From contig NZ_CP152276.1 of the NCBI RefSeq assembly GCF_038719015.1, positions 3,737,501 through 3,801,500 of the forward strand: a stretch of DNA of 64,000 nucleotides, given 5' to 3'. Numbering within the stretch: the stretch's first letter is position 1; every line of letters starts with the position of its first letter. The notes under the pieces are model-generated. The model was not told the origin of the DNA, made no database searches, and saw only the letters and a program-made list of their open reading frames with translations. Source of the stretch: Nguyenibacter vanlangensis. GTDB taxonomy: Bacteria > Pseudomonadota > Alphaproteobacteria > Acetobacterales > Acetobacteraceae. The position numbers were made by a program, and so were the translations under genes. Below, piece after piece: positions 35,726 through 44,977 of this stretch.

Positions 35726-36124
35726 TCAGGTCAGGGCAGGGGGCCCCTGCGGGCAAAGCGGCGAACGCTGGCGGAACGGCGGCCCGCGCACCGGCGGAAA
35801 CATCCAGGCCATGCCGGCCGGCCGGCGGTGCGGCAGCCCGACGCCGGCCAGGCTTCCCCCCAGGGCCGGCATGTCCAGCGCGTCGGCCAGCAGCATCAGC
35901 CCATCGTCACCCGCCGGGTGATGGTGCGCCGTATCCCGGCTTGCATGGTCCTGGTCAAGCACGCCGTCACACAGCACGACCAGGCCCGCCAGGTGTGCGG
36001 ACGGGTCGTCCAGCACCACCTGCGGCGCCGCCAGCCCGCCCAGGGTCAGGCGCGCGACCACGGCAAGCAGGACCAGCGGCCACAACGCCGCCCATCGCCT
36101 CGCCCTGTGTGTCAGCCCGGTCAT
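35726..36124 (-). CDS. DUF2946-like small membrane/exported protein
   Basis: A 132-residue protein starting MTGLTHRARRW, with a hydrophobic segment at about 12-30 (LWPLVLLAVVARLTLGG). A His-rich middle (DTAHHHPAGDD) and the family-like C-terminus FPPVRGPPFRQ fit DUF2946 proteins, which commonly sit before TonB-dependent copper receptors. It lies 70 bases upstream of the receptor gene on the same strand and probably forms an operon with it. The frame is open to 36202, but the N-terminus there is not family-like. Confidence 0.7.
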   Translation of the reverse strand: MTGLTHRARRWAALWPLVLLAVVARLTLGGLAAPQVVLDDPSAHLAGLVVLCDGVLDQDHASRDTAHHHPAGDDGLMLLADALDMPALGGSLAGVGLPHRRPAGMAWMFPPVRGPPFRQRSPLCPQGPPALT

Positions 36125-36374
36125 GACGGCGGCTTTACAAATTTTACCGGAAAATGACCAGGGGGCCATGCAGGCGGCCACGCAGGAGGATAATATGCTC
36201 ACGCCGCCGCGACCCCCCGCGGGCTCTCTCCCGAAGGTACGAATTGGGAAAGTAATTATTCAAATCAGGACCATAAACCACAATATATTACGTCATTGAA
36301 TAATTTATTTAATTTGCAAGTCACATATGAATTAAGACAGTTATGATAAACGCTCGATTGGATACCAGGATTTC

Positions 36375-38183
36375 ATGACCAAGCGGCAGGAGGCAGCGGA
36401 CCGAAACCAGGCTGGACTGGAGCGGAAGATCTGGCATGCCAGCCTCGTCGTCGGCTTCTGTGTGCTCGGCTTCGCGGTCGCGCTGATCCTCCCCGCCTAC
36501 GGCGTCTACCGGCAGACCAGCCGCGACGCGGCGGACATCCGATATTTCCGGCAGGTCCTCGACACCGCCATCCTGATCTCGCACGAGCGCGCGCCGGCCA
36601 ATATCCTGATGTCCACCCCTCCGGACGACCAGGCCGCCGCGCGCCAGGCGCTGCAGGATGCCCGGCACGCCACCGACCAGGCCATGGCCCGCCTCGCGGC
36701 GCCGCCCCTCCCCGCCGGCGGAGACGCCCCAGGGGATGCCCCAGGGGATGCCCCAGAGGATGCCACGGGGGGTGTCACAGGCGATGGCCGTGCCCGCCCG
36801 TTGCCGCCGGTGGCGCTGTTCCGGCGCGCCGCGGCGCGGCTCCGATCCGCCCGGCGCGACGTCGACCACATCGCCGCCCTTCCGCCCGGCGCCCGCACCA
36901 CGCAGGGCGTCCAGCAGGCCGTCCTGGGGATGATCGCCGCCCGCGACGCGTTCCAGGACGCGATCGTGATCGCGATCGCCACCTCCGCCGGCGGCAGCCA
37001 TCAACTGACGGCCTACGAGACGGTCGGCGCGATGATCGTCGATCTGCGCGACTATGCCGGCCGGACCGTGTCCCACATCATCGCGCCGGTCATCGCGCGC
37101 CAGCCGATCCCCGTCGCCGATCTCGCCGACAGCGACAGCGCGCGCGGCCGCGTCCTCGAACTCCGGCGCCTGCTGCTGGCGCAGCGGGGCCTGTTCGCCG
37201 ACAGCGCGGCCGCGCCGGCGCTCCTCGATACGATCCAGACGGACTATTTCGGCAGCGGCCTCGCCCTGCTCGACCGGGTGATCGCCGAAGGGCGGCAATC
37301 GGGGCAATACACGATCGACGCCCGGGATCTCACGCGCCGCTACGTGGCGACCATGAATTCGATCGAACATCTCAGCGCCGTCTTCATCGACCAGATCGCC
37401 CGGCATTTCGAAATCCGGCGGCAACAGGCCCTGACCCACCTGGCCTGGATCAGCATCGCGACATGCGCCTCCCTGCTGGTCCTCGGCAGCCTGCTCCGCA
37501 CCATTCGCGTCTCGGTGCTGCGCCCGCTCCTGGTCGCCCGCGCCATCATCATTGACCTCGCCGAACACGGCAGCCAGGCCCCGCTGCCGCCGCTCGGCCC
37601 ATCGCACGAGATGCACCGGCTCTCCGAAGCCCTGTCCTGGCTGCGCGACAGCCTGCGCGAGCGCGAGGAACGCACCGCGGTCCTGCAGCGTGAAGCCGAG
37701 CGCGATCCCCTGACCGGCCTGTGGAACCGCCGCGCGCTCGACCGGTTCGTCCGCGCCAGGGCCCGCGGCGCGGACAAGCGCGGCGCGTGCCTGATGCTGG
37801 TGGATATCGACCATTTCAAGCGGATCAACGACCGCCACGGCCACGCCGCCGGTGACGAAGTCCTCCGTCATTTCGCCGGCCTGCTGAAATCCTGGCTCCG
37901 CGCCGACGACATCCTCGTCCGCTTCGGCGGCGAGGAATTCGCCATCCTGCTGATGACCGACGACCTCGACGCCGCGACGCGGGTCGCGCAGATGCTCAAG
38001 GCGGCGATCGAACGCACCGCCATCACCCTTCCCGGAACCGACGCCACGCTGCGCGTCAGCGCCAGCTTCGGCCTCGCCAGGGGCGCCCTGCGAAACGGGG
38101 GGTGGGACAGCCTGCTCAAGGACGCCGACACCCAGCTCTATCGCGCCAAGGAAGCCGGGCGCAACCGCATCTCGATCGCCTGA
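36375..38183 (+). CDS. Membrane diguanylate cyclase (GGDEF)
   Basis: A 602-residue cyclic-di-GMP synthase. Helix 1 is at about 22-42, a long extracytoplasmic sensor at 43-350, helix 2 at about 356-376, a HAMP-like linker, and the GGDEF domain from about 435. The active site is GGEEF (about 518-522), with an RxxD inhibition site (RADD) five residues before it, so product inhibition is expected. Metal and GTP residues are seen in LMLVDIDHFKRIND. A three-unit 12-base repeat expands the sensor with GDAP units. The promoter region 36125-36374 is AT-rich. Confidence 0.93.
   Translation: MTKRQEAADRNQAGLERKIWHASLVVGFCVLGFAVALILPAYGVYRQTSRDAADIRYFRQVLDTAILISHERAPANILMSTPPDDQAAARQALQDARHATDQAMARLAAPPLPAGGDAPGDAPGDAPEDATGGVTGDGRARPLPPVALFRRAAARLRSARRDVDHIAALPPGARTTQGVQQAVLGMIAARDAFQDAIVIAIATSAGGSHQLTAYETVGAMIVDLRDYAGRTVSHIIAPVIARQPIPVADLADSDSARGRVLELRRLLLAQRGLFADSAAAPALLDTIQTDYFGSGLALLDRVIAEGRQSGQYTIDARDLTRRYVATMNSIEHLSAVFIDQIARHFEIRRQQALTHLAWISIATCASLLVLGSLLRTIRVSVLRPLLVARAIIIDLAEHGSQAPLPPLGPSHEMHRLSEALSWLRDSLREREERTAVLQREAERDPLTGLWNRRALDRFVRARARGADKRGACLMLVDIDHFKRINDRHGHAAGDEVLRHFAGLLKSWLRADDILVRFGGEEFAILLMTDDLDAATRVAQMLKAAIERTAITLPGTDATLRVSASFGLARGALRNGGWDSLLKDADTQLYRAKEAGRNRISIA
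36731..36766 (+). repeat. Three 12-bp tandem repeats in the diguanylate cyclase sensor
   Basis: AGGGGATGCCCC twice and AGAGGATGCCAC once, in frame, encoding repeated G/E-D-A-P/T units in the sensor domain. Confidence 0.85.
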
Positions 38184-38450
38184 ACCGCGACCGGCCCCGG
38201 CTCCCGCCGGCTCTCTCCCCGGGGCAACCCGGGCCCGTTCCATGCTTTCTGATGCACGGGCTATGCCCCGACGCGCTTTTTTGTTGCGATGCCGAGACCT
38301 ACCCGCTCTGATACCCATCTGGAATCGGAGTTATTTGCAAATCTCAAATTAATTTGTAATTATATAAATTAACAAATTTACACGGTGAAAATCCGGCGGC
38401 GGGACGGCCCCTCTCCGGAATCGCACGCTCCAACCGAGGCCCGATCGACG
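38184..38450. promoter_or_regulatory. AT-rich control region upstream of the LysR-led cluster
   Basis: A 267-base gap whose last 110 bases are strikingly AT-rich. It holds the perfect inverted repeat AATTTGT (38351-38357) and ACAAATT (38372-38378) with a 14-base AT-only spacer, a candidate operator for autoregulation by the double-domain LysR protein. A GTG at 38385 keeps the frame open but lacks a ribosome site. Confidence 0.45.
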
Positions 38451-39827
38451 ATGGAACTGCCGGCGCTCATCTATCTTGTCGCGCTGATCGACACGGGCTC
38501 GGCCGCCGGCGCGGCCGAGGCCCTCGGCGTCGGGTCCTCGACCGTCAATCACGCCGTCGCGGCGCTCGAACAGGCGATGGCGGCGCCGCTCCTGTCGCGC
38601 AACCCGCGGCGGCGCCACGCCGCGATCGTCCCCACCGCCCACGGGCAGAGCCTCTATCGCGCATCGGTCACCCTCCTCCATTGGTGCCTCACCCTGGTCG
38701 ACCCGAAGACGGCGGACCGGGACCAGCCCGTACCCCAACCCATGGCGGACACACCATCCGGCCCCGGTCTCCCGAACACATTCCCGGACACCCTCCCGGA
38801 CACCTTCCCTGACGGCCCCTTCGACGGCCCGGCCCCCTCCGCCGCCGCGCTGCGCACCCTGCTGGACACCACGCTCACGCTGCGGATGATCGGCTATTTC
38901 CTCACGGTGTGCGAGGTGGGCAGCATCGCCGGCGCGGCGCGCAAGCTCTCGCTCACCCAGCCGACGCTCACGCGGCAGGTGCGCAGGCTGGAATCCATCC
39001 TCGGCGCCGCGCTGCTGGACCGCTCCGCGCACGGCGTGCGTCCCACCGCCGCCGCCCGCGCGCTGCTGCAAGGCTGCCGGCGCGCCGACCGGACCTACCG
39101 CCGGATCATGCGGGACGAGACGCTCAGCTATTTCCGCCAGTTCCGCAGCCTGCGCCTCGCCTCCATGATGCCGTCCAGCAGTGACAGCTCGCTGACGATC
39201 CTGCTGGCGAATCTCGTCCGCTTCTGGCGGGACCGCCGCTATCAGCCCACGCTCGTCATCTCCACGATCGCGGCCCCCACCCTGGTCGATGGCCTGCTCC
39301 GCGCGGAGTACGACGCCGGCCTGACCGACCTGGTCGACATCCCGCCCTGCCTCGATCATATCGACCTGGAAAGCTCCGCGCTGTTTCTCGTCTCCGGGCG
39401 GGACCGCGCGGCCCCCGCGCGGGGCGGCGCGCGCGCGGTCATCGCCGCCGGCGTCCTGGCCGTGCCCGCTTTCGGCACCGGCCTGCGTTACCTGACGGAC
39501 CAGTTCCTGGACCACGAGGCCATCACCCCCGCCGCGATGATCGAAACCCAGTCCGTCTCGCTGATGCTCCGCCTGGTGGTGGACGGCACGTGCTGCGCGC
39601 TGATGCCCGCGGGCTCCTTCCGCGCGCATGAGGTCGATGCCCTGCCGCTGCCCCGGCGCTATCGCATGACCACCCGCCTGATCTGGAAGAAGGACCACGC
39701 CAACATGGCCAGCATCGAGCGCCTGCGCGACAGCCTGCTGGACATCCAGGCCCGGCGGCGTGTCCAGCCCGACGCCCGGCGGGCCGGCGGCGGCGTGGCC
39801 CGGACCGTGGCCGGAATCGTGGCATGA
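38451..39827 (+). CDS. LysR-type regulator with two tandem winged-helix domains
   Basis: A 458-residue regulator (ATG at 38451; GTG at 38385 would add 22 residues). Residues about 3-63 form one LysR-type winged helix (LVALIDTGSAAGAAEALG, then STVNHAVAALEQAM). A Pro-Asp-Thr-rich linker follows, with 12-base DNA repeats. Residues about 143-202 are a second, canonical one (FLTVCEVGSIAGAARKLS, LTRQVRRLESILG). The rest is an effector-binding domain ending SIERLRDSLLDIQ. Normal LysR proteins are about 300 residues with one such domain. It heads the catabolic cluster and overlaps the MFS gene by ATGA, so it is probably the local regulator. Confidence 0.88.
   Translation: MELPALIYLVALIDTGSAAGAAEALGVGSSTVNHAVAALEQAMAAPLLSRNPRRRHAAIVPTAHGQSLYRASVTLLHWCLTLVDPKTADRDQPVPQPMADTPSGPGLPNTFPDTLPDTFPDGPFDGPAPSAAALRTLLDTTLTLRMIGYFLTVCEVGSIAGAARKLSLTQPTLTRQVRRLESILGAALLDRSAHGVRPTAAARALLQGCRRADRTYRRIMRDETLSYFRQFRSLRLASMMPSSSDSSLTILLANLVRFWRDRRYQPTLVISTIAAPTLVDGLLRAEYDAGLTDLVDIPPCLDHIDLESSALFLVSGRDRAAPARGGARAVIAAGVLAVPAFGTGLRYLTDQFLDHEAITPAAMIETQSVSLMLRLVVDGTCCALMPAGSFRAHEVDALPLPRRYRMTTRLIWKKDHANMASIERLRDSLLDIQARRRVQPDARRAGGGVARTVAGIVA
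38781..38816 (+). repeat. 12-bp tandem repeats in the LysR linker
   Basis: TTCCCGGACACC, CTCCCGGACACC and TTCCCTGACGGC in tandem encode FPDT-LPDT-FPDG in the linker between the two DNA-binding domains. Confidence 0.8.
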
Positions 39828-41167
39828 CCCCGTCCTTCCCCGCCGCGCCTCCGGCGTCCCGCCTGCTGCCCCCACGCCTGCGCCGCCGCCGGAACGCCAC
39901 GGTGGCGCTGCTGATGGCCGCCGGATGCATCAGTTATGTCGATCGCGCCGCCCTCTCGGTCGGCGGCACCACGATCATGGCCGACATGCATATGTCCTAT
40001 ACCGGCATGGGCTGGCTGCTGTCGGTCTTCGCCTGGGCCTATCTGGTCTGCCAGATTCCGGCCGGCCTGGTCGCCGACCGGCTGGATGCCAGGCGCCTGC
40101 TGGGCGCCAGCCTGGTGCTGTGGTCCTGCGCGCAGATCGCCTTCGGCCTGGTCGGTGGTATACCGGGCCTGTTCGTATGCCGCGCCTTCCTCGGCCTGGG
40201 CGAGGCCCCGCTGTTCCTCGCCGGTACGCGCGCCCTCGTCCGCTGGTTCCGCCCGCAGGAACGCGGCGGCCCGATCGGCCTGTTCAACGGCTCGGCGGCG
40301 CTCGGCCCGGCGCTCGCGCCCCCCGCGCTGGTGTCCGTCATGCTGCTGTGGGGCTGGCGGGGCATGTCGGTCGCCGTCGGCAGCGTCAGCCTCGTCCTCG
40401 CGGCGGCCTGGATGCTCCATTATCGCGATCCCGCCGACATGCGGCTTTCCGCCGCCGACCGGCAGGCGCTGGCCGTGCCGGATCACGAACCGCCCGCCGC
40501 GCCGGCGGCGGTGCTGCGCGACGATCTCGGCGTGCTGCTGCGCCAGCGCGCGACCTGGGTCGTGGCGGCCGGCTATGTCGGCGTGATCTACCTGACCTGG
40601 CTCTACGCCACCTGGATGCCCGCCTGGCTGCAGACCGTCCATCACCTCACCGCCGGCCGGGCCGACATGCTGTCCGCCCTGCCGCAATTCTTCGGCTTCG
40701 CGGGCTGCGTCTCGGGCGGCGCGCTCTCCGACCACCTGGCCGCGCGCGGCATGCGGCCGCTGGATGCCAGCCGCCGGCCGCTGGTCTGGGCCATGCTGGC
40801 GGCATCGGCCGCGACCGTCCTGGCGGCGGTCCATGCCGGGCTCGCGGTCTCGGTCGCGCTCATGGCGCTGGCCCTGTTCGCCGGCGGCATCGCCATGACC
40901 TGCGGCTGGACGCTGGGCACGATCATCGTCGCCGAACACCGCGTCGCGACGCTCGAAGCCATCCAGAATACCGGCGGCTCGCTGGGCGGCGCGCTGGCGC
41001 CCGCGATCACCGGCATGCTGGCCGACCGGTTCGGCTCCTTCTCACCGTCGCTGATCGTCGCCGGCCTGGTCGGCGTCGCCTGCGCCGCGATCTACCAGTT
41101 CGGACTGCGCGACGGCGACGTGGCCGCCCGCGACGCGGCGCGGCGGCCCTTCGCCACCCACGCCTGA
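39824..41167 (+). CDS. MFS transporter (anion:cation symporter type)
   Basis: A 447-residue twelve-helix porter. The early motif ISYVDRAALSVGG and PAGLVADRLDARRLLG match the ACS group that imports organic anions such as tartrate, hexuronates or phthalates. RAFLGLGEAPLFLAGTRALVRWF is also typical. It overlaps the regulator gene by ATGA and precedes the TonB receptor. In this cluster it may import a pathway substrate or intermediate across the inner membrane; this is inference from position. Confidence 0.88.
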   Translation: MTPSFPAAPPASRLLPPRLRRRRNATVALLMAAGCISYVDRAALSVGGTTIMADMHMSYTGMGWLLSVFAWAYLVCQIPAGLVADRLDARRLLGASLVLWSCAQIAFGLVGGIPGLFVCRAFLGLGEAPLFLAGTRALVRWFRPQERGGPIGLFNGSAALGPALAPPALVSVMLLWGWRGMSVAVGSVSLVLAAAWMLHYRDPADMRLSAADRQALAVPDHEPPAAPAAVLRDDLGVLLRQRATWVVAAGYVGVIYLTWLYATWMPAWLQTVHHLTAGRADMLSALPQFFGFAGCVSGGALSDHLAARGMRPLDASRRPLVWAMLAASAATVLAAVHAGLAVSVALMALALFAGGIAMTCGWTLGTIIVAEHRVATLEAIQNTGGSLGGALAPAITGMLADRFGSFSPSLIVAGLVGVACAAIYQFGLRDGDVAARDAARRPFATHA

Positions 41168-41201
41168 CAAGACATGTTCTGAAATAACAAGGATTGATCG
41201 T

Positions 41202-43619
41202 ATGAAGTCACGACTGGCCCTCTCGCTCTCGACCGTCCTGGCCGGTCTGGCGATCGTTCCGGCCGTCATGCTGGCCGGCCCGGACCGCGCGGCCGCGGCC
41301 ACCCCCGCGCGACCCGCTCCGGCCCATCCCGCCCCAGCTCATCCCGCTCTGGCCCATCCGGCTCCGGCCCATCCCCCCCACCGCGTCTCCCACCCGCCGC
41401 GCGGCGCGCGCGCGACACCCGCCGCCCCGGCGCCACAGGCCGAATCCATCGCCGTGTTCGGCCATGGCTCGACCCGGCAGATGACCAGCGTCACCCGCAC
41501 GATGATGCGGCAGAGCGTGCCCGGCACCTCGCCCCTCAAGGTGCTCAGCCAGTTGCCGGGCGTGTTCTACCAATCCGCCGATCCGTTCGGCGCCTACGAA
41601 TATTCCAGCCAGCTCTTCATGCGCGGCTTCAACCAGAGCCAGCTCGGCTTCACGCTGGACGACATCCCGCTCGGCGACCAGCAATTCAACAATTACAACG
41701 GCCTCTCCGTCACGCGCGCCATCATTTCCGACAATGTCAGCGGCGTCGACGTCTCCCAGGGCGCGGGCGCGATCGACGTCGCCTCCACCAGCAATCTCGG
41801 CGGCGCGATCCAGATCCATTCCATCGACCCGTCGCACACGCGCGGCGGCACGGTCGGCCAGACCTTCGGCAGCAACGCCGCCACGCGCACCTTCGTGCGC
41901 CTGGACAGCGGCGATCTCAACCCGTCCGGCACCCGCTTCTTCGTCGCCTATGCCCGTACCGACATGGATCTGTGGAAGGGCCACGGCTACGATTATTCCG
42001 ACCAGGTGAACGCCAAGCTGGTGCAGCCGCTGCCGCGCGACTCGTCGCTCAAGCTGTTCTTCGACTGGAGTTCGATCCAGCAATTCGACTACCAGGACAT
42101 GACCCCCAATTACCTGCACACGGTCGGTCCGAATCTCGCGAACTACTATCCCGACTACACGGCCGCGTACCAGGCCGCCCTCGGCCACTATCCGCAGGCG
42201 TTCCTCGCCACGAACGACCCGTTCGACGCCGCCTATTACGCGGGCACCGCCAACCGGGTGGATTATCTCGGCGGCCTCACGCTGGACGAAAACCTGACCT
42301 CCGACCTGGACTGGAAGACCACGCTCTACGGCCATGGCGATTCCGGCTACAGCACCTGGTCCACGCCCTACATGCCCTCGCCGAACGGCGCGCCGCTGTC
42401 GCAACGCATCCAGACGCCGGGCATCGCCCGCGGCGGGTTCGAAAGCGCCGCGACCTGGACGCTCGCGCGCCACAAGCTCAATGCCGGCGTGTGGTACGAA
42501 TATGGACGCTTCACCGAAGGCCGCTATTTCACCCAGGCGCCGCTGCTGGGGCAGGGGACGCTGGGCAACCCGACCGGCGGCTTCCCCGCCGACCAGATCT
42601 TCGCCAATGCCTGGCAGGAAGTCTTCACGTCCAACAGCTTCGTCTTCCACCTGCAGGACACATTCACGGTCACCAGGCAACTCACCGTGAATGCCGGCTT
42701 CAAATCCATGGCCGTCTGGGCCGGCAACCGGGTGCCGGTGCAGGACGCGGTCCTCAATGGCGGCCTCGTCGCCCAGGGCGACCTGACGGCCTCCAACGCC
42801 TTCCTGCCGCAGGTCTCGGCCAACTGGCATTTCCTGCCGCATCACGAACTGTTCTTCGACGTGTCGCACAATATGCGCGCCTTCCCCCAGGACGGGTTCG
42901 GCACCAACGTGTCCGCCACCCCCTGGACCGCGTCGCAGGCCGCGTTCCAGAAAACCAGGAACACCCTGCGCCCCGAAACCGACTGGGTGTACGAAGGCGG
43001 CTACCGTTACACCAGCCCGTTCCTCAGCGCGCTCGCCTCGCTCTACCGCGTGAATTTCTCCAACCGGCTGCAGCTCATCACCAGCCAGGCCGGCATCAAC
43101 CCCATCACGGCGGTGCAGAACGTGGGCGGCGTCACCACCAACGGCGCCGAGGCCAGCATGACGATCCGCCCGCTTCCGGGCCTGTCGCTCTATAATTCCT
43201 TCTCTTATGCCCACTCGACCTACGACCAGGACGTCGTCACCGCGTCGGGCATCGAACCCACCCGCAGCAAGCTGGTGCCGAACTATCCGTCCTACATGTA
43301 CAAGGGAAACATCACGTACCAGTGGCGCAAGTTCGACGTGCATGTCGACGGCAACTACATCTCCAGCCGCCAGCTCACCTACACCAACGACCTGCACGTT
43401 CCCGGCTATTTCCTGGCCAATTTCGGCATGCGCTACAATTTCGGCGATGCCGGCGTGTTGCGCGGGGTCACCGCCAGCTTCAACATCTACAACCTCGCCA
43501 ACAAGACCTACATCGCCACCACCAACGAACTCGGAAACAATTTCGTCAATACGGGATATAATTATTTCCTGATGGGGGCGCCGCGCCAGTTCTTCGGCAC
43601 GATCAGCGCGAATTTCTGA
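41202..43619 (+). CDS. TonB-dependent receptor of the catabolic cluster
   Basis: An 805-residue outer-membrane receptor. A signal peptide (about 1-32) is followed by an Ala-Pro-His-rich stretch made of 15-base DNA repeats, then a TonB box-like ESIAVFGHG. The plug has SPLKVLSQLPGVFYQS, LFMRGFNQSQLGFTLDDIPLG and VDVSQGAGAIDVASTSNLGGAI; the barrel ends GTISANF. It starts 34 bases after the MFS gene and its stop overlaps the next MFS gene (TGATG). Its ligand is probably the cluster's substrate or a carrier of it. Confidence 0.92.
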   Translation: MKSRLALSLSTVLAGLAIVPAVMLAGPDRAAAATPARPAPAHPAPAHPALAHPAPAHPPHRVSHPPRGARATPAAPAPQAESIAVFGHGSTRQMTSVTRTMMRQSVPGTSPLKVLSQLPGVFYQSADPFGAYEYSSQLFMRGFNQSQLGFTLDDIPLGDQQFNNYNGLSVTRAIISDNVSGVDVSQGAGAIDVASTSNLGGAIQIHSIDPSHTRGGTVGQTFGSNAATRTFVRLDSGDLNPSGTRFFVAYARTDMDLWKGHGYDYSDQVNAKLVQPLPRDSSLKLFFDWSSIQQFDYQDMTPNYLHTVGPNLANYYPDYTAAYQAALGHYPQAFLATNDPFDAAYYAGTANRVDYLGGLTLDENLTSDLDWKTTLYGHGDSGYSTWSTPYMPSPNGAPLSQRIQTPGIARGGFESAATWTLARHKLNAGVWYEYGRFTEGRYFTQAPLLGQGTLGNPTGGFPADQIFANAWQEVFTSNSFVFHLQDTFTVTRQLTVNAGFKSMAVWAGNRVPVQDAVLNGGLVAQGDLTASNAFLPQVSANWHFLPHHELFFDVSHNMRAFPQDGFGTNVSATPWTASQAAFQKTRNTLRPETDWVYEGGYRYTSPFLSALASLYRVNFSNRLQLITSQAGINPITAVQNVGGVTTNGAEASMTIRPLPGLSLYNSFSYAHSTYDQDVVTASGIEPTRSKLVPNYPSYMYKGNITYQWRKFDVHVDGNYISSRQLTYTNDLHVPGYFLANFGMRYNFGDAGVLRGVTASFNIYNLANKTYIATTNELGNNFVNTGYNYFLMGAPRQFFGTISANF
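41316..41375 (+). repeat. Four 15-bp tandem repeats in the TonB receptor gene
   Basis: Four diverging copies related to GCTCCGGCCCATCCC run in frame and encode APAHP-type units just after the signal peptide. Confidence 0.85.
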
Positions 43620-44977
43620 TGCGCCGCTCGGGGTTTCTGATTTTTTCCGCCTGCGTCGGCAATCTTCTGGAATGGTACGATTTCGCGGTCTATGCGCTGT
43701 TCGCGCCCTATATCGCGGCATCCATCTTCCGGGCCACGGATGATTTTTCCCGCCTGGCGCAAAGCCTGCTGGTCTTCGGGCTCGGCGCCGTCGCCCGCCC
43801 GCTGGGCGCGCTGCTCATCGGGCTGTACGCGGACCGGCGCGGGCGCGGCCCCGCCCTGCTGCTGACCTGCCTGCTGATGGGTGCGGGCACCGGCATGATC
43901 GTGCTCGATCCGCCCTATGCGGCCGCCGGGCGGATGTCCATCGTCATCCTCTGCGCCGCGCGCATCCTCCAGGGCCTCTCCGCCGGCGGCGAAATCGGCG
44001 GCGCCGCCGCCTTCCTGGCCGAACAGGCCCGTCCGGGCCGGCGCGGCCTCTCCGCCTCCTTCCTGCAGGCGACGATGGGCCTGTCCAACATGCTCGGCGC
44101 CGCCGTCGCGGCGACGCTGACCACATTCCTCGATCACGACCAGATGGCGCATTGGGGCTGGCGGGTGCCGTTCTGCATCGGGCTGGCCATCGTCCCCGTC
44201 GGCCTGGTCCTGCGCCGCGCCGCGCCGGCCGCGCCTCCGCTATCCGTCCCCCGCCAGGACCGCGCGCACCATCACGGCCTCGCCGTCCTCCGCGCCCTGG
44301 CGGGCCGGCATCGCGGCGCCCTGGCCGCCGCGTTCGGCCTCTCGGTGCTCTGGGCGGCGGCCCCCTATGCGCTGGTCATCTTCTTCCCGCTCTACGCCCA
44401 GACGGCGCTCGGCGCGTCGCCCCATGCCAGCTACGTGGCCTATCTGCTCGGCAATGTCGCCCTGGTCCTGGGCGCGCTCGCGGCCGGCAGGCTCGCCGAC
44501 CGGCTGGGGGCGCGGCGCGTGCTCGTCGCGGGCGCGATCCTGCTGGCCGTGCTGCCGGCGGCGATGATGGGCGTGCTCGGCCACCGGCACGACCCGGCGA
44601 CGATGGCGGCGGTCGCGGCCGGGCTCTGCGGGCTGGTCGCGCTCTTTGTCGGGGCGGCGCCGCTCGGCATCGCGGGACTGTTCCCCGCGCCGGTCCGCGC
44701 GACCGGCATCGCGCTGTCCTACAACGCCGCGACGTCGGTGTTCGGCGGCTTCGCCCCGGCCGTGCTGGCGGCGCTGGGCACGGGCATCCACGGCATCGCC
44801 GCCCCGGCGCTCTACGTCGCGGCGGCGGCGATACCCGCCCTGCTGGGCCTGGCCGCCCCGGCTTTCGCCGGCGCGGGGCTGGAAATCCCTATGGGTCATG
44901 CTGCCGAAAGCATACCCGCGCACACCCCTGGCGATGAAAGAATGGCCATGACGACACAGCGGAGGCACGGGGCGTGA
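43619..44977 (+). CDS. MFS transporter, metabolite:H+ symporter (MHS) type
   Basis: A 452-residue twelve-helix porter. The start NLLEWYDFAVYALFAPYIA and the loop LYADRRGRGPAL match the MHS group, which includes ProP (betaine/proline), citrate and shikimate importers. ProP-type members carry quaternary-ammonium compounds, which makes this the best inner-membrane candidate for a betaine such as ergothioneine; that is inference. Its ATG overlaps the receptor stop by one base, and its own stop overlaps the lyase GTG start (GTGA), so it is firmly within the operon. Confidence 0.9.
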   Translation: MRRSGFLIFSACVGNLLEWYDFAVYALFAPYIAASIFRATDDFSRLAQSLLVFGLGAVARPLGALLIGLYADRRGRGPALLLTCLLMGAGTGMIVLDPPYAAAGRMSIVILCAARILQGLSAGGEIGGAAAFLAEQARPGRRGLSASFLQATMGLSNMLGAAVAATLTTFLDHDQMAHWGWRVPFCIGLAIVPVGLVLRRAAPAAPPLSVPRQDRAHHHGLAVLRALAGRHRGALAAAFGLSVLWAAAPYALVIFFPLYAQTALGASPHASYVAYLLGNVALVLGALAAGRLADRLGARRVLVAGAILLAVLPAAMMGVLGHRHDPATMAAVAAGLCGLVALFVGAAPLGIAGLFPAPVRATGIALSYNAATSVFGGFAPAVLAALGTGIHGIAAPALYVAAAAIPALLGLAAPAFAGAGLEIPMGHAAESIPAHTPGDERMAMTTQRRHGA

